Below, in pieces: positions 28,324 through 36,565 of a stretch of 64,000 bases of DNA. The DNA comes from Neisseria sp. 83E34 (GTDB lineage Bacteria; Pseudomonadota; Gammaproteobacteria; Burkholderiales; Neisseriaceae). Both the position numbers and the translations under genes were made by a program. The stretch is from the NCBI RefSeq assembly GCF_001308015.1, contig NZ_LGYH01000010.1, forward strand, positions 1-64,000, written 5' to 3'. The notes beneath the pieces are model-generated. The model was not told where the DNA came from. It ran no database searches and was given only the letters and a program-made list of their open reading frames with translations. Every line of letters starts with the position of its first letter. The first letter of the stretch is position 1.

Positions 28324-28394
28324 TTGTGCATATCGTATAAACTCCATGCCTGCCTAAAACCTACATCCGAATTTCACTTCGCCGAATTCTAAAT

Positions 28395-30185
28395 ATGCCC
28401 TACTTCGCCTTGCTTGACGACGTTGTTGCCAACCGTGCGCAACTCTTTCAAAACCACATACGCAGCGAGTTTTTACTACCCGATGAAATCAATAAACTTG
28501 ATGCCTGTCTGAAACAAGGCTGGGAAGAAAACCTAAATGTCGTTATTTTTGCCGACTACGAATTCGGCCTGCCTTTGCAAACCTTGTCTGCAGAACACGG
28601 TTTACTCGCTTTGCACTGGTTTGCAGAAAAAACCGTACTCGACAATCCGCAACAATGGCTGTCCGAACAAAGCGGCAGCGAACCCGCCGGCCTCACTTGT
28701 GCCTGCAATTCAGTCAACAAAGCCGCCTATACCGAGGCCATCAACCGGATCAAAGCAGCCATCGCCCGTGGCGACACTTACCAAATCAATTACACTACAC
28801 GCCTTCATTCCCAAGCTTACGGCAACCCTGTCAAACTCTACGCCCGATTGCGCCAACCGGTTCCCTATGCCACTTTAGCCTGCCTGCCGGATAAGGCGCA
28901 GCAAGGTGTATGGACATTGTGTTTTTCGCCCGAACTGTTTCTCAATATATCCGAAAGCGGCGAGATTCTTACCGAACCTATGAAAGGCACGGCACCTTTT
29001 TTGGATGATGGGAAAGACCAAATCCGCGCAGCAGAATTACAAGCCGACCCCAAAAACCGCGCCGAAAACATCATGATTGTCGACTTACTGCGCAACGATC
29101 TGGGAAAAATTGCCGAAACCGGCAGCGTGCGTGTGCCCGAACCATTTAAAGTTTCCCGATTCGGTTCGGTCTGGCAAATGACCAGTGCAGTTTATGCCCA
29201 AGCCAAACCCGATACAAACGCCGCCGATATTTTCAAAGCCACCTTTCCCTGCGGCTCCATCACAGGCGCGCCCAAACGTATGAGCATGCACCTGATTAAC
29301 CAATTAGAAACCGAACCGCGCGCGCTCTATACCGGCAGCATCGGCCATCTTGCTCCATGCACCGGCGGCTTAGGCTTTCACGGCACGCTCAACGTCGTTA
29401 TCCGAACCTTGCAACTTACCCCCTCCAAGCAAACAGATTGCTACGATGCCGTATATGGTGTCGGCTCAGGTATTGTATGGGACAGCGACAGTGAAACAGA
29501 ATATGAAGAATGTAAATGGAAAGCCCGCTTTATCACACAATTAACGCCCGAGTTCGACCTGATAGAAACCATCCGCATTGAAAACGGGCAAAGCATGCTG
29601 CTGACCTATCATTTACAAAGGCTCGCCCAAAGCGCCCACACATTAAACATACCTTATAATGAAACCGCCGCTGCCAATCATATCCGCAACATAGCAGCCT
29701 CTCTGCCACAACATGCCCACCGCCTCAAAATCATCCTAAAGCCCGACGGCAGCTTGCAACACGAAATCGGGCTACTCACCGATTTTGACACACCACAACA
29801 CATTACACTCTCGGAAACCGCCCTACCCGACGCCGATTTCCTACGCCGTTTCAAAACCAGCCACCGGCATATTTACGATCAAGGTTGGCAAACCGCGCAA
29901 GCTCAAGGCGCATTCGACAGCCTGTTTTTTAACCAAAGCGGCTTCCTACTTGAAGGCGGCCGCAGCAATGTGTTTCTATTGATTAACGGTGTCTACCATA
30001 CCCCGCCAACCAGCTTGGACATTCTCAACGGCGTCATGCGCCAAGCCGTGTTTGCCGACCCTAAACGCTATCTGGGCGACATACCGTTAACCGAAAGCCG
30101 CCTCACCGGAGAAGATGTTTTACGCGCAGAAAAAATACTATTAAGCAATGCCTTACGTGGTGTTTTTGAAGTTTCTCTAAAATAA
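28395..30185 (+). CDS. pabB: Fused aminodeoxychorismate synthase component I and lyase (PabB-PabC)
   Basis: A 596-residue two-domain protein for p-aminobenzoate synthesis in the folate pathway. Residues about 1-390 are a PabB chorismate-binding domain (PMKGTAPF, AENIMIVDLLRNDLGKIA, FPCGSITGAPKRMSM). From about 395 a PabC-like fold IV PLP lyase follows: ETIRIENGQSMLLTYHLQRL, the likely PLP lysine in FKTSHR, and LEGGRSNVFLLING. Fusion lets one chain make aminodeoxychorismate and split it. A DUS (28502-28513) lies in the coding sequence and encodes ACLK. Such fusions are known in other bacteria. Confidence 0.92.
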   Translation: MPYFALLDDVVANRAQLFQNHIRSEFLLPDEINKLDACLKQGWEENLNVVIFADYEFGLPLQTLSAEHGLLALHWFAEKTVLDNPQQWLSEQSGSEPAGLTCACNSVNKAAYTEAINRIKAAIARGDTYQINYTTRLHSQAYGNPVKLYARLRQPVPYATLACLPDKAQQGVWTLCFSPELFLNISESGEILTEPMKGTAPFLDDGKDQIRAAELQADPKNRAENIMIVDLLRNDLGKIAETGSVRVPEPFKVSRFGSVWQMTSAVYAQAKPDTNAADIFKATFPCGSITGAPKRMSMHLINQLETEPRALYTGSIGHLAPCTGGLGFHGTLNVVIRTLQLTPSKQTDCYDAVYGVGSGIVWDSDSETEYEECKWKARFITQLTPEFDLIETIRIENGQSMLLTYHLQRLAQSAHTLNIPYNETAAANHIRNIAASLPQHAHRLKIILKPDGSLQHEIGLLTDFDTPQHITLSETALPDADFLRRFKTSHRHIYDQGWQTAQAQGAFDSLFFNQSGFLLEGGRSNVFLLINGVYHTPPTSLDILNGVMRQAVFADPKRYLGDIPLTESRLTGEDVLRAEKILLSNALRGVFEVSLK

Positions 30186-30194
30186 CCCAGCTGT

Positions 30195-30238
30195 TTACCA
30201 ATGCCTGTCTGAAAGATTTTCAGACAGGCATTGGTGAT
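30195..30238. terminator. Paired-DUS terminator after pabBC
   Basis: DUS 30202-30213 and inverse 30219-30230 with extension ACCAATGCC / GGCATTGGT. Confidence 0.82.
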
Positions 30239-30354
30239 ATACGTATAGTGAATCCGCGTAACAGCTACAAATCCCTGCCTTACCATAATAAATATTAAGT
30301 TTGATAGCCGGATAGGATAAAATAAGCGGCAAGCCTCTTCATTATCATGCTGCC

Positions 30355-30813
30355 ATGAACTACCCCTGCCTTTATGCCGCACCATTCGGCGATATCACCT
30401 TAATTTTCGACAATCAGCAAAACCTTATCGAGCTGAAGCTGCACGGCAAACCCGAACACGCGCCTTATCCCCTACCCGATGTCTGGCGACAAAAACTCGA
30501 CGCTTACTTTTCAGGCCGACTGAAAAACTTCAACCATCCCATTTCCAAGCAAGGTACTGTATTCCAGCAAAAAGTGTGGCAGGCTATTGCCGATATTCCT
30601 GCCGGCCAAGTGCTGACTTATCAAGACATTGCCCGCAAAATCGGCAGCCATCCGCGCGCTGTTGGCGGTGCGTGCGGCAAAAACCCTTTAGCCTTAGTGG
30701 TGCCTTGCCACCGCGTTGTTGCCAAGCAAGGCTTGGGCGGCTTTTCCAGCGGCAACGGCAACGCCCTTGCCATCAAACACTGGTTACTGCAACACGAAGG
30801 CGTCAACATTTAA
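30355..30813 (+). CDS. ogt: Methylated-DNA--protein-cysteine methyltransferase
   Basis: A 152-residue O6-methylguanine repair protein. The active-site motif VPCHRVV is present, as is the helix-turn-helix segment QVLTYQDIARKIGSHPRAVGGACGKNP. It moves the methyl group from O6-alkylguanine to its own cysteine. The start at 30355 follows no strong Shine-Dalgarno. It is followed by a single DUS and xerD. Confidence 0.93.
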   Translation: MNYPCLYAAPFGDITLIFDNQQNLIELKLHGKPEHAPYPLPDVWRQKLDAYFSGRLKNFNHPISKQGTVFQQKVWQAIADIPAGQVLTYQDIARKIGSHPRAVGGACGKNPLALVVPCHRVVAKQGLGGFSSGNGNALAIKHWLLQHEGVNI

Positions 30814-30826
30814 CGACTTATGACAA

Positions 30827-30838
30827 TGCCTGTCTGAA
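30827..30838 (+). repeat. DNA uptake sequence, single
   Basis: Exact TGCCTGTCTGAA, 11 bases ahead of the xerD start. Confidence 0.9.
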
Positions 30839-30849
30839 AAACATCAACT

Positions 30850-31722
30850 ATGAACGACCTAATCGACCGACTGCTCGAACACCTCTGGCTCGACGACCGC
30901 CTAAGCCGCAACACCCTTGAAAGCTATCGGCGCGACTTGGAAAAACTCGCCGCCCGCCTAGAAAAACACGGCTTAAACTGGCAAACCGCGCAAAGCAACG
31001 ACCTTGCATCCGCGGTTTACCATCCAGATGAAAAACCGCGCTCACAAGCCCGCGCCCTTTCCGCCTGCAAACGCCTCTACGGCTGGCTGCTCGAAACCGA
31101 ACAGCGCAGCGACAACCCGACCCAACACCTTACCGCCCCAAAGCAAATCCAAACCCTGCCCAAACTAATTACCGAGAGCCAAATTGATGCCTTGCTCAAC
31201 GCGCCCGACATCGAAACCGCTCACGGCCTGCGCGACAAGGCTTTATTAGAGTTGATTTATGCCACCGGATTGCGTGTAAGCGAAGCCGTCAACCTCAAAA
31301 TCGGCGAACCCAACTTACAAAAAGGTATTATCAGCACCATCGGGAAAGGCGACAAACAACGCATCGTGCCATTGGGCGAAGAAGCCGGCTACTGGATAGA
31401 ACGCTACATCACCGAAGCGCGTCCGCTTTTATTAAAAAACAAAATCTGCGATAAATTATTTGTCAGCCAAAAACGTAGCGGCATCAGCCGCCAGCTTGCC
31501 TGGATGATTGTAGAAAAATACGCTCAAGCAGCAGGCATCAATCACCTCAGCCCGCACGGCCTGCGGCATGCTTTTGCCACTCATCTGGTTAATCACGGAG
31601 CAGACTTGCGTGTTGTGCAATTATTGCTCGGACATGCCGACATCAGCACCACCCAGATTTACACTCATGTCGCCAACGAACGCCTGAAGAACATCGTTGA
31701 AACGCATCATCCGCGTGGTTAA
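30850..31722 (+). CDS. xerD: Site-specific tyrosine recombinase XerD
   Basis: A 290-residue tyrosine recombinase. The SAM-like N-terminal domain (LEHLWLDDRLSRNTLESYRRDL) precedes the catalytic domain with Arg in ATGLRVSE, HGLRHAFATHL (His and Arg), LLGHADISTTQIYTH (His, and the tyrosine nucleophile). With XerC it resolves chromosome dimers at dif. XerC and XerD are close relatives; XerD is preferred from the LLEHLWLDDRLSRNTLESYRRDL start. Confidence 0.9.
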   Translation: MNDLIDRLLEHLWLDDRLSRNTLESYRRDLEKLAARLEKHGLNWQTAQSNDLASAVYHPDEKPRSQARALSACKRLYGWLLETEQRSDNPTQHLTAPKQIQTLPKLITESQIDALLNAPDIETAHGLRDKALLELIYATGLRVSEAVNLKIGEPNLQKGIISTIGKGDKQRIVPLGEEAGYWIERYITEARPLLLKNKICDKLFVSQKRSGISRQLAWMIVEKYAQAAGINHLSPHGLRHAFATHLVNHGADLRVVQLLLGHADISTTQIYTHVANERLKNIVETHHPRG

Positions 31723-31851
31723 ATAACCATCAGTCAATAAAGCTTCAATCCCCAAAAACAGCAATTTTTTAATATAATCATAATTGTTACTATACCAAAA
31801 CAAGCATAAATCAAATAATCCATCACACTAACGGAATCATTGGAAAACGCC

Positions 31852-32184
31852 ATGTCAAAATATGCTATCCCTTTATTATTTCTGTTTATCGCTTTCGACA
31901 CTCACGCATTCGAACATGAAAGGCTGGAACGTGCCTGCCGGATAGAGCAAGGTTCTTTACTAAAAGACCGTAACGGCACACCTTCATGCGATGAACTCAA
32001 ACGCTTTCATGCCAAAAAGTCCACAAAACCCGCCAAAAACCCCAACACCGGCACCAACAAAACCCCAAAAACGCCCAAACCAAAGAAAATTGCCAACGGA
32101 GAAGGCGCAGGCTATCGATGGAACCCGCATGAAAACCGTTTCTGCCAGCACAATGCAAAAGGATTCGCGCACATATGTTATTGA
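31852..32184 (+). CDS. Small secreted protein of unknown function
   Basis: A 110-residue protein from the ATG at 31852, which follows a good Shine-Dalgarno (GGAAAA); an upstream TTG at 31840 is less likely. A signal peptide (YAIPLLFLFIAFDTHA) is followed by a charged region with CRIEQGS and PSCDEL, a Lys/Pro/Thr-rich linker at about residues 55-80, and a C-terminal motif GYRWNPHENRFCQHNAKGFAHICY. The four cysteines suggest two disulfides. I do not recognise the family. Confidence 0.7.
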   Translation: MSKYAIPLLFLFIAFDTHAFEHERLERACRIEQGSLLKDRNGTPSCDELKRFHAKKSTKPAKNPNTGTNKTPKTPKPKKIANGEGAGYRWNPHENRFCQHNAKGFAHICY

Positions 32185-32299
32185 TGACTTAAAGCACTCC
32201 ATACTACGAAAATACAGCCGCAAAAAAGTGTGGCCGCCGCGCAGCATTGCCTCGTTATAATCATTAAAACCCAACTAGTTAACGACAAACACAATATTC

Positions 32300-32350
32300 A
32301 ACAATGCCTGTCTGAAATCTCTTTTCAATTGATTTCAGACAGGCATTTTA
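32300..32350. terminator. Paired-DUS hairpin
   Basis: DUS 32305-32316 and inverse 32334-32345, with a loop that itself contains CTTTTCAATTG. Confidence 0.8.
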
Positions 32351-32407
32351 TTGCGCAAAAATAAAAAAATTTGCCTTTTCCACTTAGTTAACTTTATACT
32401 ACATACA

Positions 32408-32432
32408 ATTACAAAACCACAAGTTTTGTAAT
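32408..32432. promoter_or_regulatory. Operator-like inverted repeat ahead of the DASS transporter
   Basis: ATTACAAAAC (32408-32417) and GTTTTGTAAT (32423-32432) are perfect inverted repeats with a 5-base spacer, about 140 bases upstream of the start. The layout suits a dimeric regulator; which one is unknown. Confidence 0.4.
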
Positions 32433-32572
32433 CAACCCAAATATTCTTGACTAAATTTTAAGCAATATTTGCCCGGTAAAGATAAACAATCTTTATGCGT
32501 ATATCCATAGTATTTTTATCAAAACCCTACTGCCGGGTTATATCAAAAAGCCTACACAACAAGGAACAATAA

Positions 32573-33982
32573 ATGAGCGAGCGCCCTAAACAAAGCCTGC
32601 CTGAAAATACCGAGTTGCTCAGCGCACAAGCGCCGATTACCAACTTCAAAGGATTGCTGATTACCATTATCGCAGCCGTTATCAGCGCGATTGTTTATAT
32701 GATTCTGCCTTATGAAGACACGGTCAACAAAGGTTTGTCCATCTTATGCTTCGTAGCGATTATGTGGTTCACAGAGGCCGTCCACATCACGGTAACGGCT
32801 TTAATGGTTCCTATTTTGGCTGTTTTATTCCACATTCCCGAAATGGATACCAAACAAGCTCTGGCTAGCTTTGCCGACCCGATTATTTATGTGTTTTTCG
32901 GCGGTTTCGCGCTGGCTACCGCCCTGCATATGCAGCGCATCGACCGTAAAATTGCAGTTTGGCTGATTTCCCTTTCGCGCGGCAATATGTTGGTGGCGGT
33001 CTTGCTCATATTTGCCGCCACAGCCTTTTTATCCATGTGGATCAGCAACACGGCCACCGCAGCGATGATGCTGCCTTTGGCCTTGGGCTTGATGGATCAT
33101 CTCGATAAAGAGAAAGACCGCAAAACGTTTGTGTTCGTTTTACTGGGTATTGCTTATTGCGCCAGCATCGGCGGCTTAGGCACGATTGTCGGCTCTCCGC
33201 CCAACAACATCGCAGCCAAAGCGCTTGATTTGGACTTTGCCGGCTGGATGAAATTGGCTATGCCCATGATGATTCTGATTCTGCCTCTGATGCTGCTTTC
33301 TTTATACGTTATTTTAAAACCCGATTTTTCCAAACGCGTCCAAGTAAAAGAAGAGCATATTCCGTGGACACTGCACCGTATCATCACCATCATCATTTTC
33401 ATTGTAACGGCAGCAGCATGGATTAAGAGCGGTACCTTGAAAGAAAAATTCGGCATTCTTCACCCGGATTCATTCATCGCTTTGTGTGCCGCTGCCGCAG
33501 TGGTGGTGTTTGGCACCGTGCGCTGGCGCGAAGTAGCGCGCAACACTGACTGGGGCGTGTTGATGCTGTTTGGCGGCGGCATCGCCTTAAGCAACCTTTT
33601 GAAACATTCCGGCGCTTCCGCCGTGCTCGGTCAGGAAATGGCAACAGCTTTCGTTCTGGCACATCCGTTTATTGTCGTATTGGCTGTGGCCGCATTTATC
33701 ATCTTCCTAACTGAATTTACCAGCAACACCGCCTCTGCAGCACTGCTCGTACCCATTTTCGGCAGCGTCGCCACACAAATGGGTCTGCCCAAAGAAGTGT
33801 TGGTTATGATTATCGGCATCGGTGCTTCCTGTGCATTTATGCTGCCGGTTGCCACGCCGCCCAATGCCATCGTGTTCGGTACCGGTTTGGTAACTCAGAA
33901 AGACATGATGAGAGTGGGTATATTGCTCAACTTATTGTGCGTTCTTTTGGTAGGAATATGGGCATACTTCTTTTTGATGTAA
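32573..33982 (+). CDS. DASS-family anion:sodium symporter
   Basis: A 469-residue inner membrane transporter of the SLC13/DASS family with about 11-12 membrane segments. The SNT-type motif is seen twice in the two inverted halves (MWISNTATAAMMLPLALGL near residue 155 and FTSNTASAALLVPIFGS near 385), as is the C-terminal signature GASCAFMLPVATPPNAIVFG. Family members import dicarboxylates, sulfate or other anions with sodium. The exact substrate cannot be read off; dicarboxylate is the leading guess. A good Shine-Dalgarno (AAGGAA) precedes the ATG. Confidence 0.9.
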   Translation: MSERPKQSLPENTELLSAQAPITNFKGLLITIIAAVISAIVYMILPYEDTVNKGLSILCFVAIMWFTEAVHITVTALMVPILAVLFHIPEMDTKQALASFADPIIYVFFGGFALATALHMQRIDRKIAVWLISLSRGNMLVAVLLIFAATAFLSMWISNTATAAMMLPLALGLMDHLDKEKDRKTFVFVLLGIAYCASIGGLGTIVGSPPNNIAAKALDLDFAGWMKLAMPMMILILPLMLLSLYVILKPDFSKRVQVKEEHIPWTLHRIITIIIFIVTAAAWIKSGTLKEKFGILHPDSFIALCAAAAVVVFGTVRWREVARNTDWGVLMLFGGGIALSNLLKHSGASAVLGQEMATAFVLAHPFIVVLAVAAFIIFLTEFTSNTASAALLVPIFGSVATQMGLPKEVLVMIIGIGASCAFMLPVATPPNAIVFGTGLVTQKDMMRVGILLNLLCVLLVGIWAYFFLM

Positions 33983-33989
33983 GCCATAA

Positions 33990-34034
33990 ATCTAATCATG
34001 CCTGTCTGAAAATGATTTTTCAGACAGGCACAAT
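33990..34034. terminator. Paired-DUS terminator after the DASS gene
   Basis: DUS 33999-34010 and inverse 34019-34030, loop AATGATTT-like. Confidence 0.82.
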
Positions 34035-34091
34035 CTTTATCCGCTAAAACCATCCCCGTTTTTTCTATCTCTTGCTCACCATTACAAATTT

Positions 34092-34382
34092 ATGAACGCC
34101 GCTTCCGCAAACACAATGCTCTTCCATTGGCTGGCCGTATGCCTGATTCCGCTGTCCACCATCGTTTATTTTACGTTCTATCCCGCGCAAACACCGGCCA
34201 AATATCTCACTTACGGCATCATTCTGGCTTGCGAGTGCGTATTTTTGTTCAAATATGTTTTATTCAAATTTCTGGCCGCGCACCTGAAAGAGCAGCCTCA
34301 AATCAAACGGCAATTTGCCTGGCTTTTCTTGCCGCTGGTTATACTTACCGGCTACATCTGCCATTATTTCGGCCTATTTTAA
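34092..34382 (+). CDS. Small membrane protein of unknown function
   Basis: A 96-residue protein with three predicted membrane segments (WLAVCLIPLSTIVYFTFY, YLTYGIILACECVFLFKYVLF, FAWLFLPLVILTGYICHYF). No known motif is seen. It lies 42 bases ahead of ubiX and could be co-transcribed with it. Confidence 0.7.
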   Translation: MNAASANTMLFHWLAVCLIPLSTIVYFTFYPAQTPAKYLTYGIILACECVFLFKYVLFKFLAAHLKEQPQIKRQFAWLFLPLVILTGYICHYFGLF

Positions 34383-34424
34383 ATTTCTGTATAATCAGCG
34401 TTTTTTCACAACGATAGTCCCACA

Positions 34425-35042
34425 ATGACAGCCAACGGCTCCATCCAAACTGTTACACTCGCCTTCACCGGCGCTTCCGGCATGCCCTACGGCATACGCC
34501 TGCTCGAATGCCTGCTTAAAGCCGGTAAAACCGTGTGGCTGCTTTATTCCCAGGCCGCTCAAGTAGTGACGCAGCAGGAAATGAGACTTTCCCTGCCTGC
34601 CAACACAGCAGCTTGCCGCGAAATGCTGTGCGAAAAATTCCAAGTTTCTCCGGAAAAACTGCGTGTATTCGGTAAAGACGAATGGTTTGCTCCGCCGGCT
34701 TCCGGCACCAACCCGGCCGACGCCATGATTGTCTGCCCTGCCAGCATGGGCGTGGTTGCCGCAATCGCGCACGGCACGTCCGACCACCTTATCGAACGTG
34801 CCGCCGACGTGGCCATCAAAGAGCGCCGCCCATTGATTATCGTGCCGCGCGAAACACCTTTATCTTCGCTGCATCTGGAAAACCTACTTAAACTCTCACG
34901 ACTAGGTGCCGTTATCCTGCCGCCATCACCCGGCTTTTATCACCACCCGCAAACATTAAACGACTCAATCGACTTTGTTGTTGCCAGAATCCTCGATCAA
35001 TTGCGCATTGAGCACAAGCTTATGCCAAAATGGGGAGAATAA
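34425..35042 (+). CDS. ubiX: Flavin prenyltransferase UbiX
   Basis: A 205-residue flavoprotein that attaches a dimethylallyl group to FMN to make the cofactor of the UbiD decarboxylase in ubiquinone synthesis. The N-terminal FTGASGMPYGIRLLECLL and the MIVCPASMGVVAAIAHGTSDHLIERAADVAIKERRPLI region are typical (shown in parts: CPASMG, ERAADV, KERRPL). It is followed with no gap by a 26-codon ORF. Confidence 0.94.
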   Translation: MTANGSIQTVTLAFTGASGMPYGIRLLECLLKAGKTVWLLYSQAAQVVTQQEMRLSLPANTAACREMLCEKFQVSPEKLRVFGKDEWFAPPASGTNPADAMIVCPASMGVVAAIAHGTSDHLIERAADVAIKERRPLIIVPRETPLSSLHLENLLKLSRLGAVILPPSPGFYHHPQTLNDSIDFVVARILDQLRIEHKLMPKWGE

Positions 35043-35123
35043 ATGAAAGGATTACGCGAATTTGTCGGCATGATTGCCGCTTTTGTAAAATGGATATTGA
35101 CAATTCTAGACAAACTGTTTTAA
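35043..35123 (+). CDS. Small ORF (26 aa), possible membrane peptide
   Basis: The ATG follows the ubiX TAA directly and has a strong Shine-Dalgarno inside the ubiX end (GGGGAGAATAA). The peptide MKGLREFVGMIAAFVKWIL plus TILDKLF is amphipathic to hydrophobic with basic ends. It is too short to assign. The layout (translational coupling to ubiX, strong ribosome site) supports expression. The last codons overlap the promoter of the next unit. Confidence 0.5.
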   Translation: MKGLREFVGMIAAFVKWILTILDKLF

Positions 35124-35124
35124 T
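35097..35124 (+). promoter_or_regulatory. Promoter of the aromatic leader unit
   Basis: A perfect TTGACA (35097-35102), a 16-base spacer, and TTTAAT (35119-35124). Transcription would start near 35131, about 43 bases before the leader peptide. Confidence 0.65.
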
Positions 35125-35173
35125 CTTCGCCCAACTAACTTTTACTTTAAGAAGCCTACGAAAGCTTTTAATT

Positions 35174-35248
35174 ATGAATATCATCCGCACAAACACTTAT
35201 TTTTATTGGTACCGTAGCAATGCGCGGTATCTGTTTGTGCCTGTCTGA
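35174..35248 (+). CDS. Aromatic-rich leader peptide (24 aa)
   Basis: The ATG at 35174 opens a 24-codon frame with the run TYFYWYR (codons TAT TTT TAT TGG TAC CGT) and a further Tyr and Phe. Its stop lies inside a DUS (35238-35249). Placement between a sigma-70 promoter and a terminator that has an alternative antiterminator fold marks it as an attenuation leader sensing charged tyrosine, phenylalanine or tryptophan tRNA. No strong Shine-Dalgarno is seen upstream, apart from GAAAG in ACGAAAGC. Confidence 0.6.
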   Translation: MNIIRTNTYFYWYRSNARYLFVPV

Positions 35249-35310
35249 AAGCAGCAATTGAACATCAAACAAGAAACCGCCCGTAAAATCCACAGGCGGT
35301 TTTTGTTTTA
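35187..35310 (+). promoter_or_regulatory. Transcription attenuator (four-segment)
   Basis: Segment 1, GCACAAACA (35187-35195), pairs with segment 2, TGTTTGTGC (35232-35240). Segment 2 can instead pair with segment 3: GCGGT (35224-35228) and TGTTTG (35232-35237) with CAAACA (35266-35271) and ACCGC (35276-35280). Segments 3 and 4 form the terminator AACCGCC (35275-35281) / GGCGGTT (35295-35301), followed by TTTTGTTTT. A ribosome stalled on the aromatic codons would cover segment 1 and favour readthrough. Confidence 0.65.
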
Positions 35311-35362
35311 CCTGAAATTTCCGGGCCGCCTGCTAAACCATCTCAAGATAAGGAAGACCATC

Positions 35363-35887
35363 ATGAAAACCCAAGCAGCCTGCATCTTACAACACCAGCA
35401 ACACCAGCCCGAAATTCTCAGCCGCTGCAATTTGGTGGTTGACGGCAATGCCCACCGCGTTGACCTGCTTTTAGCCGACTTGCCGCAACGCCCCGGCGCC
35501 CTATTCTGCGAAGCCATGTTGCCGCAAGTGCGCACAATCGCCCTGATGATCGCAGCCGAGCGTTTGGTCGAAGGCAAAAACACACCCAGCATTATCACCG
35601 ACGAAGCCGACTGGTTTGCCGCCCGCATCTTGGTTTTACAGGCACGCGTGTTTCATCTCGATATCAGCCTGATGTTTATGCTGGAAACCGCCAACCGCCG
35701 CGCCGAAGCATTCGCCCGCAAACACAGCCTCGACTTCACTCCGGCGCGCATCCAAATGAGCCTGCACTCAGGCCGCCCGGCCAACCTCTTGATGATGAAA
35801 ACCGCTCTGAATCTTGACGAGCAGCAAGACGAAGGCTTAATCGCCAACTCCCGCCGCTTGGCAGCTTTGCTCGACACTCCGTTTTAA
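35363..35887 (+). CDS. Conserved-looking protein of unknown function under attenuator control
   Basis: A 174-residue protein from the ATG at 35363, preceded by AAGGAAGA. An in-frame TTG at 35258 lies within the terminator and is rejected. The sequence (MKTQAACILQHQQHQPEIL, ... LPQVRTIALMIAAERLVEGKNTPSIITDEADWFAARILVLQARVFHLDISLMFMLETANRRAEAF, given in part: RTIALMIAAERL, FHLDISLMFMLE) looks mostly helical and soluble. No signal peptide or known catalytic motif is seen. Its position behind an aromatic attenuator hints at a link to aromatic amino acids, but this is inference only. Confidence 0.72.
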   Translation: MKTQAACILQHQQHQPEILSRCNLVVDGNAHRVDLLLADLPQRPGALFCEAMLPQVRTIALMIAAERLVEGKNTPSIITDEADWFAARILVLQARVFHLDISLMFMLETANRRAEAFARKHSLDFTPARIQMSLHSGRPANLLMMKTALNLDEQQDEGLIANSRRLAALLDTPF

Positions 35888-35907
35888 CCCGAAGCCCGAA
35901 CACCACC

Positions 35908-35941
35908 AAATGCCTGTCTGAAACCTTTCAGACAGGCATCG
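35908..35941. terminator. Paired-DUS terminator
   Basis: DUS 35911-35922 and inverse 35927-35938 with a 4-base loop. Confidence 0.82.
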
Positions 35942-36000
35942 TATTGTTTATATGCCATTCTGTTAAACTCATTCATCCTATTCAATTTCAATAAATTATC

Positions 36001-36438
36001 ATGAAACATTACCTTATCCTTGCGTCTGCACTTTTATTCTGCGCCTGTGCCAAACAGCCGCAACCTCAACCAACCGCGCGTACCTTACCCGTTCACAAAT
36101 CCGGCAAGAAATATGAAGTCACTTACAAGCAAAAAGCTTATAAAGTGAACCATATCCTCAAATGGCGCACCGTTACCGACCCCAATCTCGGCAGCAAACC
36201 CGATTGGGACAAGCTCAACCAAATCCGCCCCGGCATGAATGCCGCCACTGTGCAGCAACTGCTCGGCAAGCCTTGGCATCACGGCAGCTCTTACTTAACC
36301 GAATGGAATTACCTCTACCGCTACACTTTCAGCGGCCAAATGCAGCAATGTCAGTACAAAATTGTTTTCAATCAAAAAAACAACACCGTTGAAGGCATCT
36401 TCTGGGAGCCCGTAAAACACGCGCATTGCCGGCACTAG
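36001..36438 (+). CDS. BamE-like (SmpA/OmlA domain) lipoprotein
   Basis: A 145-residue protein with an N-terminal lipid signal (LILASALLFCAC, Cys16 as the likely lipidated residue). The C-terminal half fits the BamE/SmpA fold: LNQIRPGMNAATVQQLLGKPW, then YTFSGQMQQCQYKIVFNQKNNTVEGIFWEP. It probably sits at the outer membrane. It is not clear that this is BamE itself; a paralogue is more likely because of the long linker before the domain. Confidence 0.78.
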   Translation: MKHYLILASALLFCACAKQPQPQPTARTLPVHKSGKKYEVTYKQKAYKVNHILKWRTVTDPNLGSKPDWDKLNQIRPGMNAATVQQLLGKPWHHGSSYLTEWNYLYRYTFSGQMQQCQYKIVFNQKNNTVEGIFWEPVKHAHCRH

Positions 36439-36449
36439 CCATACTTCAA

Positions 36450-36461
36450 TGCCTGTCTGAA
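36450..36461 (+). repeat. DNA uptake sequence, single
   Basis: Exact TGCCTGTCTGAA, 12 bases after the lipoprotein stop. Confidence 0.9.
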
Positions 36462-36565
36462 AACCAACCTAAATTTTAAAAATACCACTATAATCCCACA
36501 CTTGCTCTAAGAAAAAATACCGCCAACCCGCTCATAATTAACGCTTCTTAAGAATAAACCCCGAT

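Larger units (their letters stand above)
32185..32572. other. Intergenic region ahead of the DASS transporter gene
   Basis: No gene is seen. It holds a paired DUS (listed), then a perfect 10-base inverted repeat (listed) and a TTGACT near 32451. The remainder is AT-rich. Confidence 0.55.

Noticed and set aside
35258-35362. Longer start for the gene at 35363
   Set aside because: The TTG start lies inside the attenuator, and the extra 35 residues are encoded by the terminator; the ATG at 35363 has AAGGAAGA upstream.
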